DNA of 64,000 nucleotides from a bacterium A37T11 (GCA_900109895.1 FOBR01000024.1:1-64000), one strand, 5' to 3'. Counted from the first letter of the stretch, positions 45,501 through 52,537 are shown. Made by a program: numbers and translations. The notes: generated by a model not told the origin, from the sequence alone.

Positions 45501-46004
45501 TTTCAGTGAAACCGTTCTCACAGAAACCCCTGCTGATGTAAATAATTTTCCGTTATTGTCTCGCAGGCTCACCCTACCTGTCATTAAGCTGTCTTGTTGT
45601 TTCGAAGCAGGATCAGGTAAGATGACCATGAGTTTATCGTTCACCTGCCTGTACATCAATCCCCTTGGCTGCAGGATGTTTACTAATAGTTCAGAAACGA
45701 GGTAATTTTTAACGTTTACATCCTGCACATCCGTTATAGGCAGCAGGTCGTCGTTATAAATAAACCGGCAATCTGTGGATTCTGAAATTTGTGTTAATAT
45801 TTGCTTGACCGATGCATTTTTTAGATGCAGGGTTACTCTGGCCTGCGAGTAAGATGCGGCTGCATAAACCTGGATACTGAAAAGCGTCAATAGGTAAGCA
45901 ATTTTCATAATAACAAGAATCCTCAACGATTTTTTTGCCCTGGCAAAAAATTTGCGCATACGCAATTTTTTCATACTTTTGAAATTGAAAGGTGAGACCA
46001 TCAT
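42573..46004 (-). CDS. SusC/RagA TonB-linked transporter with STN domain, PUL 2
   Basis: 1143 residues from ATG 46004, chosen because GGAGGAGGG lies just upstream, one of the few strong Shine-Dalgarno sequences in the window. Order: long N-terminal signal region, STN domain (about 65-125: RVTLHLKNASVKQILTQI, VKNYLVSELLVNIL), CarboxypepD_reg (about 150-215), linker EDVVITALGIPREKRSL, plug (TSALNGRVAGLTINKTN, NRIVFRGNRSITGNNQPLIV, DIESMNVLTGPSAAALYGSD) and a barrel ending YGIHLKVDF. It pairs with the SusD-like protein for TonB-driven glycan import and signals through STN to FecR. A predicted antisense RNA covers its translation start. Confidence 0.95.
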   Translation of the reverse strand: MMVSPFNFKSMKKLRMRKFFARAKKSLRILVIMKIAYLLTLFSIQVYAAASYSQARVTLHLKNASVKQILTQISESTDCRFIYNDDLLPITDVQDVNVKNYLVSELLVNILQPRGLMYRQVNDKLMVILPDPASKQQDSLMTGRVSLRDNNGKLFTSAGVSVRTVSLKQAVVTDENGHFSIRIPRATTELEIAYMGYTTQRVTISSQRTLEVVLEPYAEQLEDVVITALGIPREKRSLTYATQTLKGGTLSDARETNVTSALNGRVAGLTINKTNSGPGSSNRIVFRGNRSITGNNQPLIVVDGVRIDNTPKALADVTLFGARDNGDGISNINAEDIESMNVLTGPSAAALYGSDASNGAIIITTKSGRKDRRVGIGLSSSYMLENPMIYPKFQNTYGQGEGGLYSAESDQSWGPAMDGQMLDSWTGKSEAFTPQPNNFRDFFRIGGEAINTLTLSAGNELSQTYLSYTNTYSKGIIPGNDFKRNNINLRQTTMIGSKLTADAKINYINEHVINRQPTGEANRAVSTLFRVPRNIRLDDMKDFETLNEDGTLTQNYWKPGSPSMQNPYWSINRNLYDRLRNRLIGLISLKYDITHNMYVQYRSSLDYYTDQTEERDYNDTYWLETPGKGDFITGKESTRQFNNDLLYHYSTDLSEDLHMSINAGASLEQFKFEGTYTDNQGLSVPNLFSLGNALSQVASSSLQKIEKQSVYASANLGYRDFIYLDVSARNDWNSTLPAGNRSYFFPSFGANVLWNSLLKLPASINMLKTRFSYAYVGNGTQFNNLKPSYEIVPGGYSGFLLIDRTLYNNDLKPEQTKSIEGGIDLGLWQNRLSVSATLYKSNTINQILTIDLPNPSGYASRIINAGNIQNKGVEIQVNAVPVQATDFKWDLIGQFGSNKNKVLKLDSLQKKPYLSSPDRIAVIVAEEGGGFGDIYTRGFQRNEAGQILVGANGLPLITDKDFYAGNYNPSWTAGISNTFSYKDLSLSFLIDMRKGGTIVSHTQALMAGAGVAEQTVKSRGETFVIPNSVYEDGTTNVTGITPENYWSYVGGASDPVGELFIYDGTNIRMREISLTYSLPTKWFIGTVIKHASLSLIGRNLFFFHNDADGFDPESALGTGNNQGIEYTSMPSTRNYGIHLKVDF
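45951..45981 (+). promoter_or_regulatory. Promoter antisense to the susC start of PUL 2
   Basis: TTTG (45951-45954), exactly 19 bp, then TACTTTTG (45974-45981): an ideal Bacteroidetes promoter, located inside the susC coding region and facing out of it. Confidence 0.6.
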
Positions 46005-46081
46005 ATACCCTCCTCCGTCCAAAGATGCAGGGTATATACATTTACTTTTTAAGGGGGATGGTTTACGCTATCCCCTTTTTT
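45987..46081 (+). ncRNA. Predicted ~95-nt antisense small RNA over the susC start (DonS-like)
   Basis: Transcription from the consensus promoter at 45951-45981 should start near 45987. It should stop at the hairpin AAGGGGGAT (46051-46059) / ATCCCCTT (46070-46077), which has one bulged G and runs into six T. The RNA would be complementary to the susC start codon (46002-46004), the GGAGGAGGG ribosome site and the whole proximal leader. DonS-type cis-antisense RNAs that repress susC are known in Bacteroides. No coding potential. Confidence 0.5.
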
Positions 46082-46088
46082 AATTACC

Positions 46089-46125
46089 TGTTTTTCTCTC
46101 TGTTTTTTCTTTGTTTTTCTCTCTG
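46089..46125. repeat. 14-bp direct repeat upstream of susC, PUL 2
   Basis: TGTTTTTCTCTCTG occurs at 46089-46102 and 46112-46125, 23 bp apart, in the FecR-susC gap. It is purine-rich on the coding strand and could bind a regulator or lie in the leader RNA. Confidence 0.45.
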
Positions 46126-46134
46126 GATATCGAA

Positions 46135-47100
46135 TTAATATGGTGCAACATTTTTTGTATTTGGTTTATTCCCTATGGAAACTTTTCCTATACCCTGCTC
46201 CTTCGTTAAAGAATAGTTAAAAGGCGCAGAAAGTTTCATGGCTTCCAGCGTTTGCTGAAGGGTCTCTTGCTCTATCACCGCAGAAAAACGCAGTTTTTTA
46301 ACCCCATAATCCTCAAAGGAGATCTTTACATTAAACCAGCGTTCTAATTTGGGAGCCAACTCTTCAAAAGGCTCATTATCAAAGATTAGTTGTTTGTTCA
46401 TCCAGAGGATTTCGAGCGGGGGGGTGCTCGCATTAGTCGCTACTTTACCAAGCTGGTAGGTCCATTCTGAAGCTTTCTTTGCTGACGAAGTGGTCACCTT
46501 CTGGCTGGGGGATAGCGCGATCTTTCGGGTAGGATTATCCGTTAGATACACTTCCACTGCTCCGCGGATAAGGGAAGTTTCCACTTCACCCTTTCCATTC
46601 AATGATTTCACGTTGAATGTCGTTCCCAGTACCTTAATACCTACGTTTCCAGCGTAGACGGTCATTGGTACATTTTTATCCTTATGTACATCAAAAAAGG
46701 CTTCCCCGCTTATATATACTTTGCGGTCGTCTTTTCCAAAATTTTTCTTATCATAACGTATGGTGCTGTGCTGATGAAGCCATACATGGGTGCCGTCTGG
46801 CAAAATAAGTTGAGTCTTGAGCGAATTCAACGAACGGACCATTTCGTTATTTCTGTTATTAAGGAAAAAGAATAGGGCAGCGCCCGCTACCAAAACGATT
46901 GCAGCGGCCATTGGAAACAGGGAAAAGCGTTTCTTTCGCACGGGCATATACCATATGTTATCCAATAGATCCAAGTCTATTTTTGGCGCATCAGGCCTGC
47001 TTAGCAGGTCATTCAGCTCTTCCGCTTCCGATTGATTGGTTTCACCGCTTTTTTGTTTTGCCAGCAAAACCCACAACCTGTCTTCTTTATCTTTTCTCAC
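46135..47100 (-). CDS. FecR family anti-sigma factor, PUL 2
   Basis: 321 residues; GTG start at 47100 (MRKDKEDRLWVLLA), no ATG fits. N-terminal sigma-binding part, one membrane helix (FSLFPMAAAIVLVAGAALFFFL, about 60-80) and a periplasmic FecR domain (TQLILPDGTHVWLHQHSTI, RKVYISGEAFFDVHKD, IKVLGTTFNVKSL, ETSLIRGAVEVYL). The end, FEDYGVKKLRFSAVIEQETL, is the STN-contacting module. It is shorter than the PUL 1 copy, mainly in the N-terminal part. It sits between the sigma factor and susC of PUL 2 and should relay the glycan signal. Confidence 0.92.
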   Translation of the reverse strand: MRKDKEDRLWVLLAKQKSGETNQSEAEELNDLLSRPDAPKIDLDLLDNIWYMPVRKKRFSLFPMAAAIVLVAGAALFFFLNNRNNEMVRSLNSLKTQLILPDGTHVWLHQHSTIRYDKKNFGKDDRKVYISGEAFFDVHKDKNVPMTVYAGNVGIKVLGTTFNVKSLNGKGEVETSLIRGAVEVYLTDNPTRKIALSPSQKVTTSSAKKASEWTYQLGKVATNASTPPLEILWMNKQLIFDNEPFEELAPKLERWFNVKISFEDYGVKKLRFSAVIEQETLQQTLEAMKLSAPFNYSLTKEQGIGKVSIGNKPNTKNVAPY

Positions 47101-47173
47101 AATAAATCGGGTATTCTTTAATAGTAAGACACGGTTTTAGGCCATTTACCCCCAAAGAAGTTTAAAAAATATT

Positions 47174-47716
47174 TTAGCTGGATTTGGTTAGTGCCTGGTA
47201 TATTTTCTTTAAGGCAATACCCATTTGATTTTCAACAGTTTTTATGTTTATCTGCAATAACTCCGCTACCTGGCTATATTTTAGTTGTTCCTCTTTTACC
47301 AGTATAAATATCTGCCTGCATTTGGGAGGCAGTGCATTTATGGCCCTATTGATCCTTTGTACATTTTCTGCAGAAATCAATAGATCTTCCGGGCTGCATT
47401 CTGGTATCACCTGAACTTCTATATCATCCATATCTACAAATGGTCTTGTTTTGGTAGATCGCAGTTGATTGAGGCATTTATTTTTGACAATAGTATGCAG
47501 ATACCAATTCATATGGTTGATTTCAGGCAGCTTATGGCGGTTTTCCCAAATATTAATGAATGTATCCATCACCATCTCTTCTGCAATCTGATGGTTATGG
47601 AGAAATTGATTAGCTAATTGTATCAATTTCACATTAAAATGCTGGATGAGCTCACTTAATGCTTGTTCGTCATCCACTTTAAGCCTGGAAAGGAGATTTT
47701 TTTCATCAATTCGCAT
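47174..47716 (-). CDS. ECF RNA polymerase sigma factor (FecI-like), PUL 2
   Basis: 180 residues from ATG 47716; TTG 47740 would add eight. Region 2: DEQALSELIQHFNVKLIQLA, HQIAEEMVMDTFINIWENRH, MNWYLHTIVKNKCLNQLRST. Region 4: LPPKCRQIFILVKEEQLKYS and VAELLQINIKTVENQMGIAL. Likely activates the PUL 2 operon when released by the FecR encoded 73 bp downstream. It is clearly different in sequence from the PUL 1 sigma factor, so the two circuits should be separate. Confidence 0.93.
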   Translation of the reverse strand: MRIDEKNLLSRLKVDDEQALSELIQHFNVKLIQLANQFLHNHQIAEEMVMDTFINIWENRHKLPEINHMNWYLHTIVKNKCLNQLRSTKTRPFVDMDDIEVQVIPECSPEDLLISAENVQRINRAINALPPKCRQIFILVKEEQLKYSQVAELLQINIKTVENQMGIALKKIYQALTKSS

Positions 47717-47783
47717 ATCGGGCTGAAAAATCGATTGCAAGTTAATGTAAAATTATAATAATTGCAAAAAAAGCAATGAAAAA

Positions 47784-49706
47784 TTAACTTAAATCTTGAG
47801 AACCCATTTCCCAAGCACTTTTATAACTATTTAACTGAGCTGCATATTCTATAAAACCCGAATAAAACGGGTGTTTACCCAGGGTAGGGCTGTCGCCTAT
47901 TACCACCAGTTTTTTACGGGCACGGGTCATGGCAACGTTCATCCGGCGGATGTCGGCCAGAAATCCGATGGATTGCTGCGGGTTGCTGCGCGTCATGCTG
48001 ATGAAGACCACGTCGCGCTCCTGGCCCTGAAAACTATCCACGCTGTTGATGGCGATGTCTGCCTGCCTAAGCACATCCGCTTCCACAGATGATAATACCT
48101 CCTTTAATAACAGCACCTGCTCTTTATAAGGAGCGATGATGGCTATGCTGGGGGATGAAAGCCCGGGATGTTGTGCTAGTTCGTGCAGCAAGCTGTTCAC
48201 TTGTTTCACCACAAACAAGGCCTCATCCGGATTGCGGATGCTGGTGCCCTCAGCCTGCTCCTCATAGCCGCAGCCAGCCGTATCAATAAATAGGAGAGGA
48301 CTATCGTCTGTAAAAAGTCGCTGCGTAGCCACCGAATGGTGGGCATGTACTAAGCCTTTATAAAAAACTTGGGACGAGTAACCCATTATTTCCTCATTCA
48401 TACGGTACTGCTCGTCGAGCAGCGTCACAGCATCAGGATGCAGTAACACACTTTTTTCCAGCAGCGTATTATTCAGTCCTTCGCGGGCAGCTTTTTCTGA
48501 TTTAATAGTCGGGGGAAGCTGCAGGTGATCACCCGCCAGCACCAATTTTTGAGTTTTTAAGATGGGTATCCAGCAGGCAGGCTCTAATGCCTGGCCCGCC
48601 TCGTCAATGATGGCTGCTTTATAGTTGCGGTTTTTTATCGTGTAGTGGTTGGCTCCAACTAGCGTAGCCGTAATGACCTGAGCCTTATCCAGAATGCTGT
48701 CCATTAGGTATTGCTCTGTTTTATCAGCATCCTTAATAATTTTGCGCGCTTCATTGAACAGCGCCTTGCGCTGCTCCCGCTCCGCCGCCCCAAAGTTTCG
48801 TTTGTATTTGCCGGCCATCTGCCTGAAATCATTGGCCTGTTTCTTTAGCTGCTTAACCAGCTTCATCTCCGGATGGTCGCTTAGCTGTTCATCCAGTGTG
48901 AGATGCATGAGCTTGGCAGATACACGGATCGGGTTGCCAATCCGCACCACCCTTAAACCTTCGTCGGCGAGTTTTTCGGTCAGCAAGTCAACCGCTGTAT
49001 TGCTGGGAGCAACTGCCAGGATCTGTCCGGGATGTTCCTGGTGGGTAAGAGCTTTGATTGCCTGGACAATTGTAGTCGTTTTTCCGGTACCCGGCGGGCC
49101 ATGTACAATGGCTAAATCTTCGGCATCAAGGATGCGCTGTACCGCCGCTTGTTGAGAGGGGTTAAGGGAAGGGACCGTAGGCGCTAAATTCTTTTGTTCA
49201 AATCGCGTGGGTTGGCAGCCGGTCAGTACCTGAACCAAATGGCCCTCTTTCGGGTTCTCAACCAGGTCATTTGCCTGCTTCAGGGCATTTTCCATTTCTT
49301 TATAGCTGGTATGGTCAAACAGCAGGTCAACACCCAGTTTGCCATCATTAGCCCAATCAGGAAACTCATCCACCCGCAGGCTTATACTAAGTTGGTTACC
49401 CTGGATATAGCAAACTGTGCCCTCTATCCGATCTTTGGCATCCTGTAGGTTTGAAAAGAGGGCTGCCGATCCCCCAAAGCGGAACTGGTGAGGGATTTCA
49501 TGATGGGTGGTTCGTTCAACAGTTACTGTAAGGTAGTCACCCCGGCCAATACTGGTATCTCGGATAGCAATGGGGTACCAGCATTGGCCATTGGCCCTGC
49601 GTGCTGCAACCGATTGTTGGCCACTTTCTCGCTCGTAAAGCGCAAGGTCTGCGGCTTGCTCTATGCGAAGTAGTTGCTGCTGATTTTCAAAATAAGGGTA
49701 TGCCAA
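47784..49706 (-). CDS. SF1 (Upf1/SMUBP2-like) DNA/RNA helicase
   Basis: 640 residues; TTG is the only start that fits the N-terminus (AYPYFENQQQLLRIEQAADL), with a stop four codons upstream. Helicase motifs: Walker A GPPGTGKTTT (203-212), DEXX motif IIDEAGQALEPA, LAGDHLQLPP (III), LLDEQYRMNEEIMG (IV region), SVDSFQGQERDVVFISMTRS (V) and NVAMTRARKKLVVIG (VI). The beta-barrel insert (YPIAIRDTSIGRGDYLTVTV) matches SMUBP2/IGHMBP2-type proteins. Widespread in Bacteroidota, with likely roles in nucleic-acid remodelling; the precise role is unknown. Its end lies 68 bp past the FecI gene start, and it is not obviously part of the PUL. Confidence 0.9.
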   Translation of the reverse strand: MAYPYFENQQQLLRIEQAADLALYERESGQQSVAARRANGQCWYPIAIRDTSIGRGDYLTVTVERTTHHEIPHQFRFGGSAALFSNLQDAKDRIEGTVCYIQGNQLSISLRVDEFPDWANDGKLGVDLLFDHTSYKEMENALKQANDLVENPKEGHLVQVLTGCQPTRFEQKNLAPTVPSLNPSQQAAVQRILDAEDLAIVHGPPGTGKTTTIVQAIKALTHQEHPGQILAVAPSNTAVDLLTEKLADEGLRVVRIGNPIRVSAKLMHLTLDEQLSDHPEMKLVKQLKKQANDFRQMAGKYKRNFGAAEREQRKALFNEARKIIKDADKTEQYLMDSILDKAQVITATLVGANHYTIKNRNYKAAIIDEAGQALEPACWIPILKTQKLVLAGDHLQLPPTIKSEKAAREGLNNTLLEKSVLLHPDAVTLLDEQYRMNEEIMGYSSQVFYKGLVHAHHSVATQRLFTDDSPLLFIDTAGCGYEEQAEGTSIRNPDEALFVVKQVNSLLHELAQHPGLSSPSIAIIAPYKEQVLLLKEVLSSVEADVLRQADIAINSVDSFQGQERDVVFISMTRSNPQQSIGFLADIRRMNVAMTRARKKLVVIGDSPTLGKHPFYSGFIEYAAQLNSYKSAWEMGSQDLS

Positions 49707-49758
49707 GAGTAAAAGTTAAATAAATTAAAGGCGAAGGTACTTTTTTATAATGTTCCAC

Positions 49759-49791
49759 TGTCATAGTATTGTCATAGTATTGTCATAGTAA
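49759..49791. repeat. Three tandem 11-bp repeats upstream of the helicase gene
   Basis: TGTCATAGTAT is repeated three times without a gap (last base of copy three differs). The 11-bp period is one helical turn. A near-consensus -7 box for the helicase (TACCTTCG on the minus strand, 49732-49739) lies 20 bp away, so the repeats sit where the upstream promoter element would be. The helicase and DUF6157 genes are divergent around this region. Confidence 0.5.
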
Positions 49792-49877
49792 AATATAGTA
49801 GTTGCTGCTTATGAAATCCTATTTATTTTTAAAAAAAACTTATCGGTATTATTTTTAAATCCTTTTATATGGAGACC

Positions 49878-50294
49878 ATGAAAGTGCACACAACCAATTA
49901 TTTCAATACGCTGATCGAAGTTGCAGATGATTGCCCGTTAAATAAGGCGGAGATCCCTCCTATGAAACAGACAGGTAAAACGGTCGCTAACTTACATTTT
50001 GAACTGCTAAACGACTCGCCGTACAAATTCACTTCAGACGATGTAATCTTCTCGACTTATGCCGCCAGGCAAGATATTCCTGAGTTTGAATGGAAACAGG
50101 AAAGACAGCGTTTTTTTTCAAAAGGGCAAGCGTGTTTGCGGAGCTCCCCGCTTACGAAGCGTTATGGATGGGGCATCCATTGCAATGAAGATGCCCGGGT
50201 GGCAATCTACCCGATGGAATCTGAAGAATACCAACGCTTGCTAAGTGATATGTTGCTTAAGAAAGTGAAGGCCATGCGGTCTAAAAGGGTTTAA
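49878..50294 (+). CDS. DUF6157 family protein
   Basis: 138 residues from ATG 49878, which has GGAG four bases upstream and the family-like start MKVHTTNYFNTLIEVADDCP; ATG 49869 would add METM-type residues. Conserved stretches: NLHFELLNDSPYKFTSDDVI, RQRFFSKGQACLRSSPLTKR and YGWGIHCNEDARVAIYPMES. A small soluble cytoplasmic protein with no known activity. Single gene, divergent from the helicase. Confidence 0.8.
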   Translation: MKVHTTNYFNTLIEVADDCPLNKAEIPPMKQTGKTVANLHFELLNDSPYKFTSDDVIFSTYAARQDIPEFEWKQERQRFFSKGQACLRSSPLTKRYGWGIHCNEDARVAIYPMESEEYQRLLSDMLLKKVKAMRSKRV

Positions 50295-50469
50295 GCTGCG
50301 CCTTTAGCTATGCAGGACAATGACAATGTCGCTAGTATAACAAAATAGGTTGATCCATAAAAGGATCTGCCTATAAGCCTATTATTAAATTAAATTGATC
50401 TCTTATTATTCAATTTAAATATCCTACAGTGGTCTATTTCAGGGCGCGGTATCTTAGTCTTAAATTTTA

Positions 50470-50500
50470 TTTGCAAATCCAAATTTTTTCCTCACCTTTG
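50470..50500 (+). promoter_or_regulatory. rpsU promoter
   Basis: TTTG (50470-50473), 19-bp spacer, CACCTTTG (50493-50500), close to TAnnTTTG. Transcription should begin about 35 nt before the rpsU ATG. The rest of the 246-bp gap after DUF6157 shows only a weak imperfect hairpin near 50348-50380. Confidence 0.6.
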
Positions 50501-50540
50501 CAGTCCTAAAATTTCAGTACGAAAGGGGGTATATAAAAAC

Positions 50541-50732
50541 ATGATCATAGTTAATGTAAAAGACGGCGAATCGTTAGACAAAGCGTTAAAACGTTTCAAG
50601 AAGAAATTTGAAAAGACCGGTGTACTTCGTGAGTTGCGTTCTCGCCAGGCTTATGAAAAAAGATCTGTTACCCGTCGCACGCAAGTGAAGAAAGCAATTT
50701 ACAAACAAGGCCTAAATCAAGAGATTGTTTAG
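50541..50732 (+). CDS. rpsU: 30S ribosomal protein S21
   Basis: 63 residues, the full length of bacterial S21: [20 protein letters not shown], then [19 protein letters not shown] and a basic tail. S21 binds near the anti-Shine-Dalgarno region of 16S rRNA; in Bacteroidota, S21 with S18 and S6 hides that sequence, which explains the weak use of Shine-Dalgarno sites seen in this window. It leads an rpsU-xerC-hpf cluster. Confidence 0.97.
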   Translation: MIIVNVKDGESLDKALKRFKKKFEKTGVLRELRSRQAYEKRSVTRRTQVKKAIYKQGLNQEIV

Positions 50733-50804
50733 TTTTTGTTAAAAAATATTTTCATTTCAGGAAACTATTTGTATATTCACCGTTTGAATATATAAATAGT
50801 TTTT

Positions 50805-51686
50805 ATGTTTATAGACCGTTTTAGAAGTTATCTGCAATTTGAGAAACGCTATTCTGCACATACGGTAAGTGCTTATGTTACCGATTTGCAGCGATACCAT
50901 ACGTATCTTGCTAATCATGGTCTGACAGATGCTGATGCAGATCATCGGGATGTGCGTAGTTATTTTGCTGACCTGATTGAGGCCGGGCAAAGCCCATCGA
51001 GTGTAAACCGCCATATATCGGCCTTAAGAACCTATTATAAATTCCTTAACCGTGAGGAATTGATTCATAACAATCCGATGCCGAAGGTAAGGGTGCTCAA
51101 AACTCCAAAAAAACTACCTGTTGTTATTAATGAGGAAAAGTTAATCAGTTTACTGGATAGCCGTGAATTATTTCCAGAAGGTTTTGAAGGTTTGCGTGAC
51201 TTGTTAGTTCTGGAATTCCTGTTTGGAACAGGTGCCCGGCGTGCTGAGTTGGTTTCCATTGAGGAGAAGGATGTAGATCTTTACAATAAAACGGTCCGTG
51301 TGCTGGGTAAGCGCAATAAAGAGCGGTTAATTCCATTGAACCGCTCGTTGTTATTGCTGCTCAAAGAATACCTGGAAGAAAAAAAAGCCCAGCCTTTTGA
51401 AAATAAAACATCTTTTCTGATCGTTACTAATAGTGGGAAACAGGCTTACCCTGATTTGGTCTATCTGATCGTGAAAAAGTACCTTTCGCTGATCACGTCC
51501 CAGCAAAAGAAAAGTCCGCATGTATTGCGTCACACCTTTGCTACGTCGATGCTTAACCATGGGGCTGAATTAAATGATATTAAGGAATTACTTGGGCATG
51601 CGGGATTGGCCGCTACCCAAATTTATACGCATAATACAGTTGAGAGGTTAAAATTGATTTATAAACAAGCCCATCCAAAGGCTTAA
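50805..51686 (+). CDS. xerC: Tyrosine recombinase XerC-type (dif chromosome-dimer resolution)
   Basis: 293 residues. SAM-like N-terminal domain 1-85 and catalytic domain with R145 (GTGARRAEL), K169 (LGKRNKER), H239 and R242 (SPHVLRHTFA), H265 (LLGHAGL) and nucleophile Y274 (TQIYTHNT), all present. Length and its place beside rpsU and hpf indicate the housekeeping Xer, not a phage integrase. It would resolve chromosome dimers at dif together with a second Xer. The dif site is not visible here. Confidence 0.92.
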   Translation: MFIDRFRSYLQFEKRYSAHTVSAYVTDLQRYHTYLANHGLTDADADHRDVRSYFADLIEAGQSPSSVNRHISALRTYYKFLNREELIHNNPMPKVRVLKTPKKLPVVINEEKLISLLDSRELFPEGFEGLRDLLVLEFLFGTGARRAELVSIEEKDVDLYNKTVRVLGKRNKERLIPLNRSLLLLLKEYLEEKKAQPFENKTSFLIVTNSGKQAYPDLVYLIVKKYLSLITSQQKKSPHVLRHTFATSMLNHGAELNDIKELLGHAGLAATQIYTHNTVERLKLIYKQAHPKA

Positions 51687-51701
51687 AAAAAAGGAGGAAT
51701 C

Positions 51702-52049
51702 ATGAATATTACGTTGCAATCCATTCACTTTGATGCAGACCGCAAGTTGATTGATTTTATACAGAGGAAGGCCGATAAGCTCGATCAGTTCTTTGACCAC
51801 ATCATCGGAGGTGAGTGCTATTTAAAACTGGAAAATGTGGAGAATGAGGTCAACAAAATTACCGAGTTTAAGCTCAATATTCCCGGTAATCAGTTGTTTG
51901 CAAAAGGTCAGGGAAAAAGTTTTGAAGAAGCGACTGATCTGGCCATTGAATCACTGCGAAGACAAATCAATAAACATAAGACAAAAACAAGGACCAAGGC
52001 CAGCAACCACAAAGAGGTACTGACTGAACCTGAAACTAACGTGGCCTGA
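51702..52049 (+). CDS. hpf: Ribosome hibernation-promoting factor, short form
   Basis: 115 residues, HPF/RaiA fold: MNITLQSIHFDADRKLIDFI, RKADKLDQFFDHIIGGECYL, NKITEFKLNIPGNQLFAKGQ and SFEEATDLAIESLRRQI. It lacks the C-terminal dimerisation domain of long HPF, so it is the short type that binds the decoding site of the 30S subunit in idle ribosomes. The start is preceded by AAGGAGG, a strong ribosome site. It closes the rpsU-xerC-hpf cluster, ahead of a strong terminator. Confidence 0.92.
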   Translation: MNITLQSIHFDADRKLIDFIQRKADKLDQFFDHIIGGECYLKLENVENEVNKITEFKLNIPGNQLFAKGQGKSFEEATDLAIESLRRQINKHKTKTRTKASNHKEVLTEPETNVA

Positions 52050-52097
52050 ACATTTGCCGGCATCACGTAAGGGGATATCGTGTAGTTTATTTCTTTT

Positions 52098-52130
52098 AAG
52101 GAGCATGAACGTAAAAATCATGCTCCTTTT
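52098..52130 (+). terminator. Terminator after hpf
   Basis: AAGGAGCATGA (52098-52108) and TCATGCTCCTT (52118-52128) are perfect complements around a 9-nt loop, followed by T. Confidence 0.9.
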
Positions 52131-52158
52131 ATATTAAATCCGATTTTTTTTATTTTTT

Positions 52159-52188
52159 TTTGTTTTATTACAAGTTTGTATATCTTTG
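52159..52188 (+). promoter_or_regulatory. Promoter of the tRNA-tuf operon
   Basis: TTTG (52159-52162), 18-bp spacer, TATCTTTG (52181-52188). It drives the four tRNAs and probably tuf, since no other promoter was found before tuf. Confidence 0.65.
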
Positions 52189-52240
52189 CAGTCCCTAAAG
52201 AGAGGGGGGTATATTTTGCCTCATTCATAATGGATCTTTA

Positions 52241-52265
52241 AGGTCGCTGGTTCTGCGAGAGAACC
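52241..52265 (+). other. Leader hairpin sharing 13 bp with the following tRNA-Thr
   Basis: AGGTCGCTGGTTC (52241-52253) recurs exactly at 52332-52344 inside tRNA-Thr (variable loop and T-stem). The leader copy continues as the perfect hairpin GGTTCT-GCGAG-AGAACC (52249-52265). It may be a decayed tRNA fragment or a processing signal. Confidence 0.5.
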
Positions 52266-52288
52266 GGTTTGTTTATAAAGAATTGATT

Positions 52289-52361
52289 GCCTCCTTAGCT
52301 CAGCTGGTAGAGCGACTGACTTGTAATCAGTAGGTCGCTGGTTCGATCCCGGCAGGAGGCT
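52289..52361 (+). tRNA. tRNA-Thr (anticodon TGT)
   Basis: Acceptor GCCTCCT/AGGAGGC, D-arm GCTCAGCTGGTAGAGC, anticodon arm ACTGACTTGTAATCAGT with TGT, T-arm GCTGGTTCGATCCCGGC. CCA is not encoded. Confidence 0.97.
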
Positions 52362-52371
52362 CAATAAAGTT

Positions 52372-52452
52372 GGGGGGATACCAGAGCGGTCAAATGGGAC
52401 GGACTGTAAATCCGTTGCTTCGGCTTCGAAGGTTCGAATCCTTCTCCCCCCA
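52372..52452 (+). tRNA. tRNA-Tyr (anticodon GTA)
   Basis: Acceptor GGGGGGA/TCCCCCC, discriminator A, anticodon loop CTGTAAA with GTA, a long variable arm (TGCTTCGGCTTC region) as expected of tRNA-Tyr, and T-arm GAAGGTTCGAATCCTTC. Confidence 0.96.
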
Positions 52453-52464
52453 CTTTTTTTAAAA

Positions 52465-52537
52465 GCGGAAGTAGCTCAATTGGTAGAGCGATAGCCTTCC
52501 AAGCTATAGGTTGCGGGTTCGAGACCCGTCTTCCGCT
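52465..52537 (+). tRNA. tRNA-Gly (anticodon TCC)
   Basis: Acceptor GCGGAAG/CTTCCGC, D-arm GCTCAATTGGTAGAGC, anticodon TCC in ATAGCCTTCCAAGCTAT, T-arm GCGGGTTCGAGACCCGT. CCA is not encoded. Confidence 0.97.

Noticed and set aside
50805-51686. Phage or island integrase next to tRNA genes
   Set aside because: Length, catalytic residues and the rpsU-xerC-hpf context indicate housekeeping XerC; no att repeats were found around the tRNAs.
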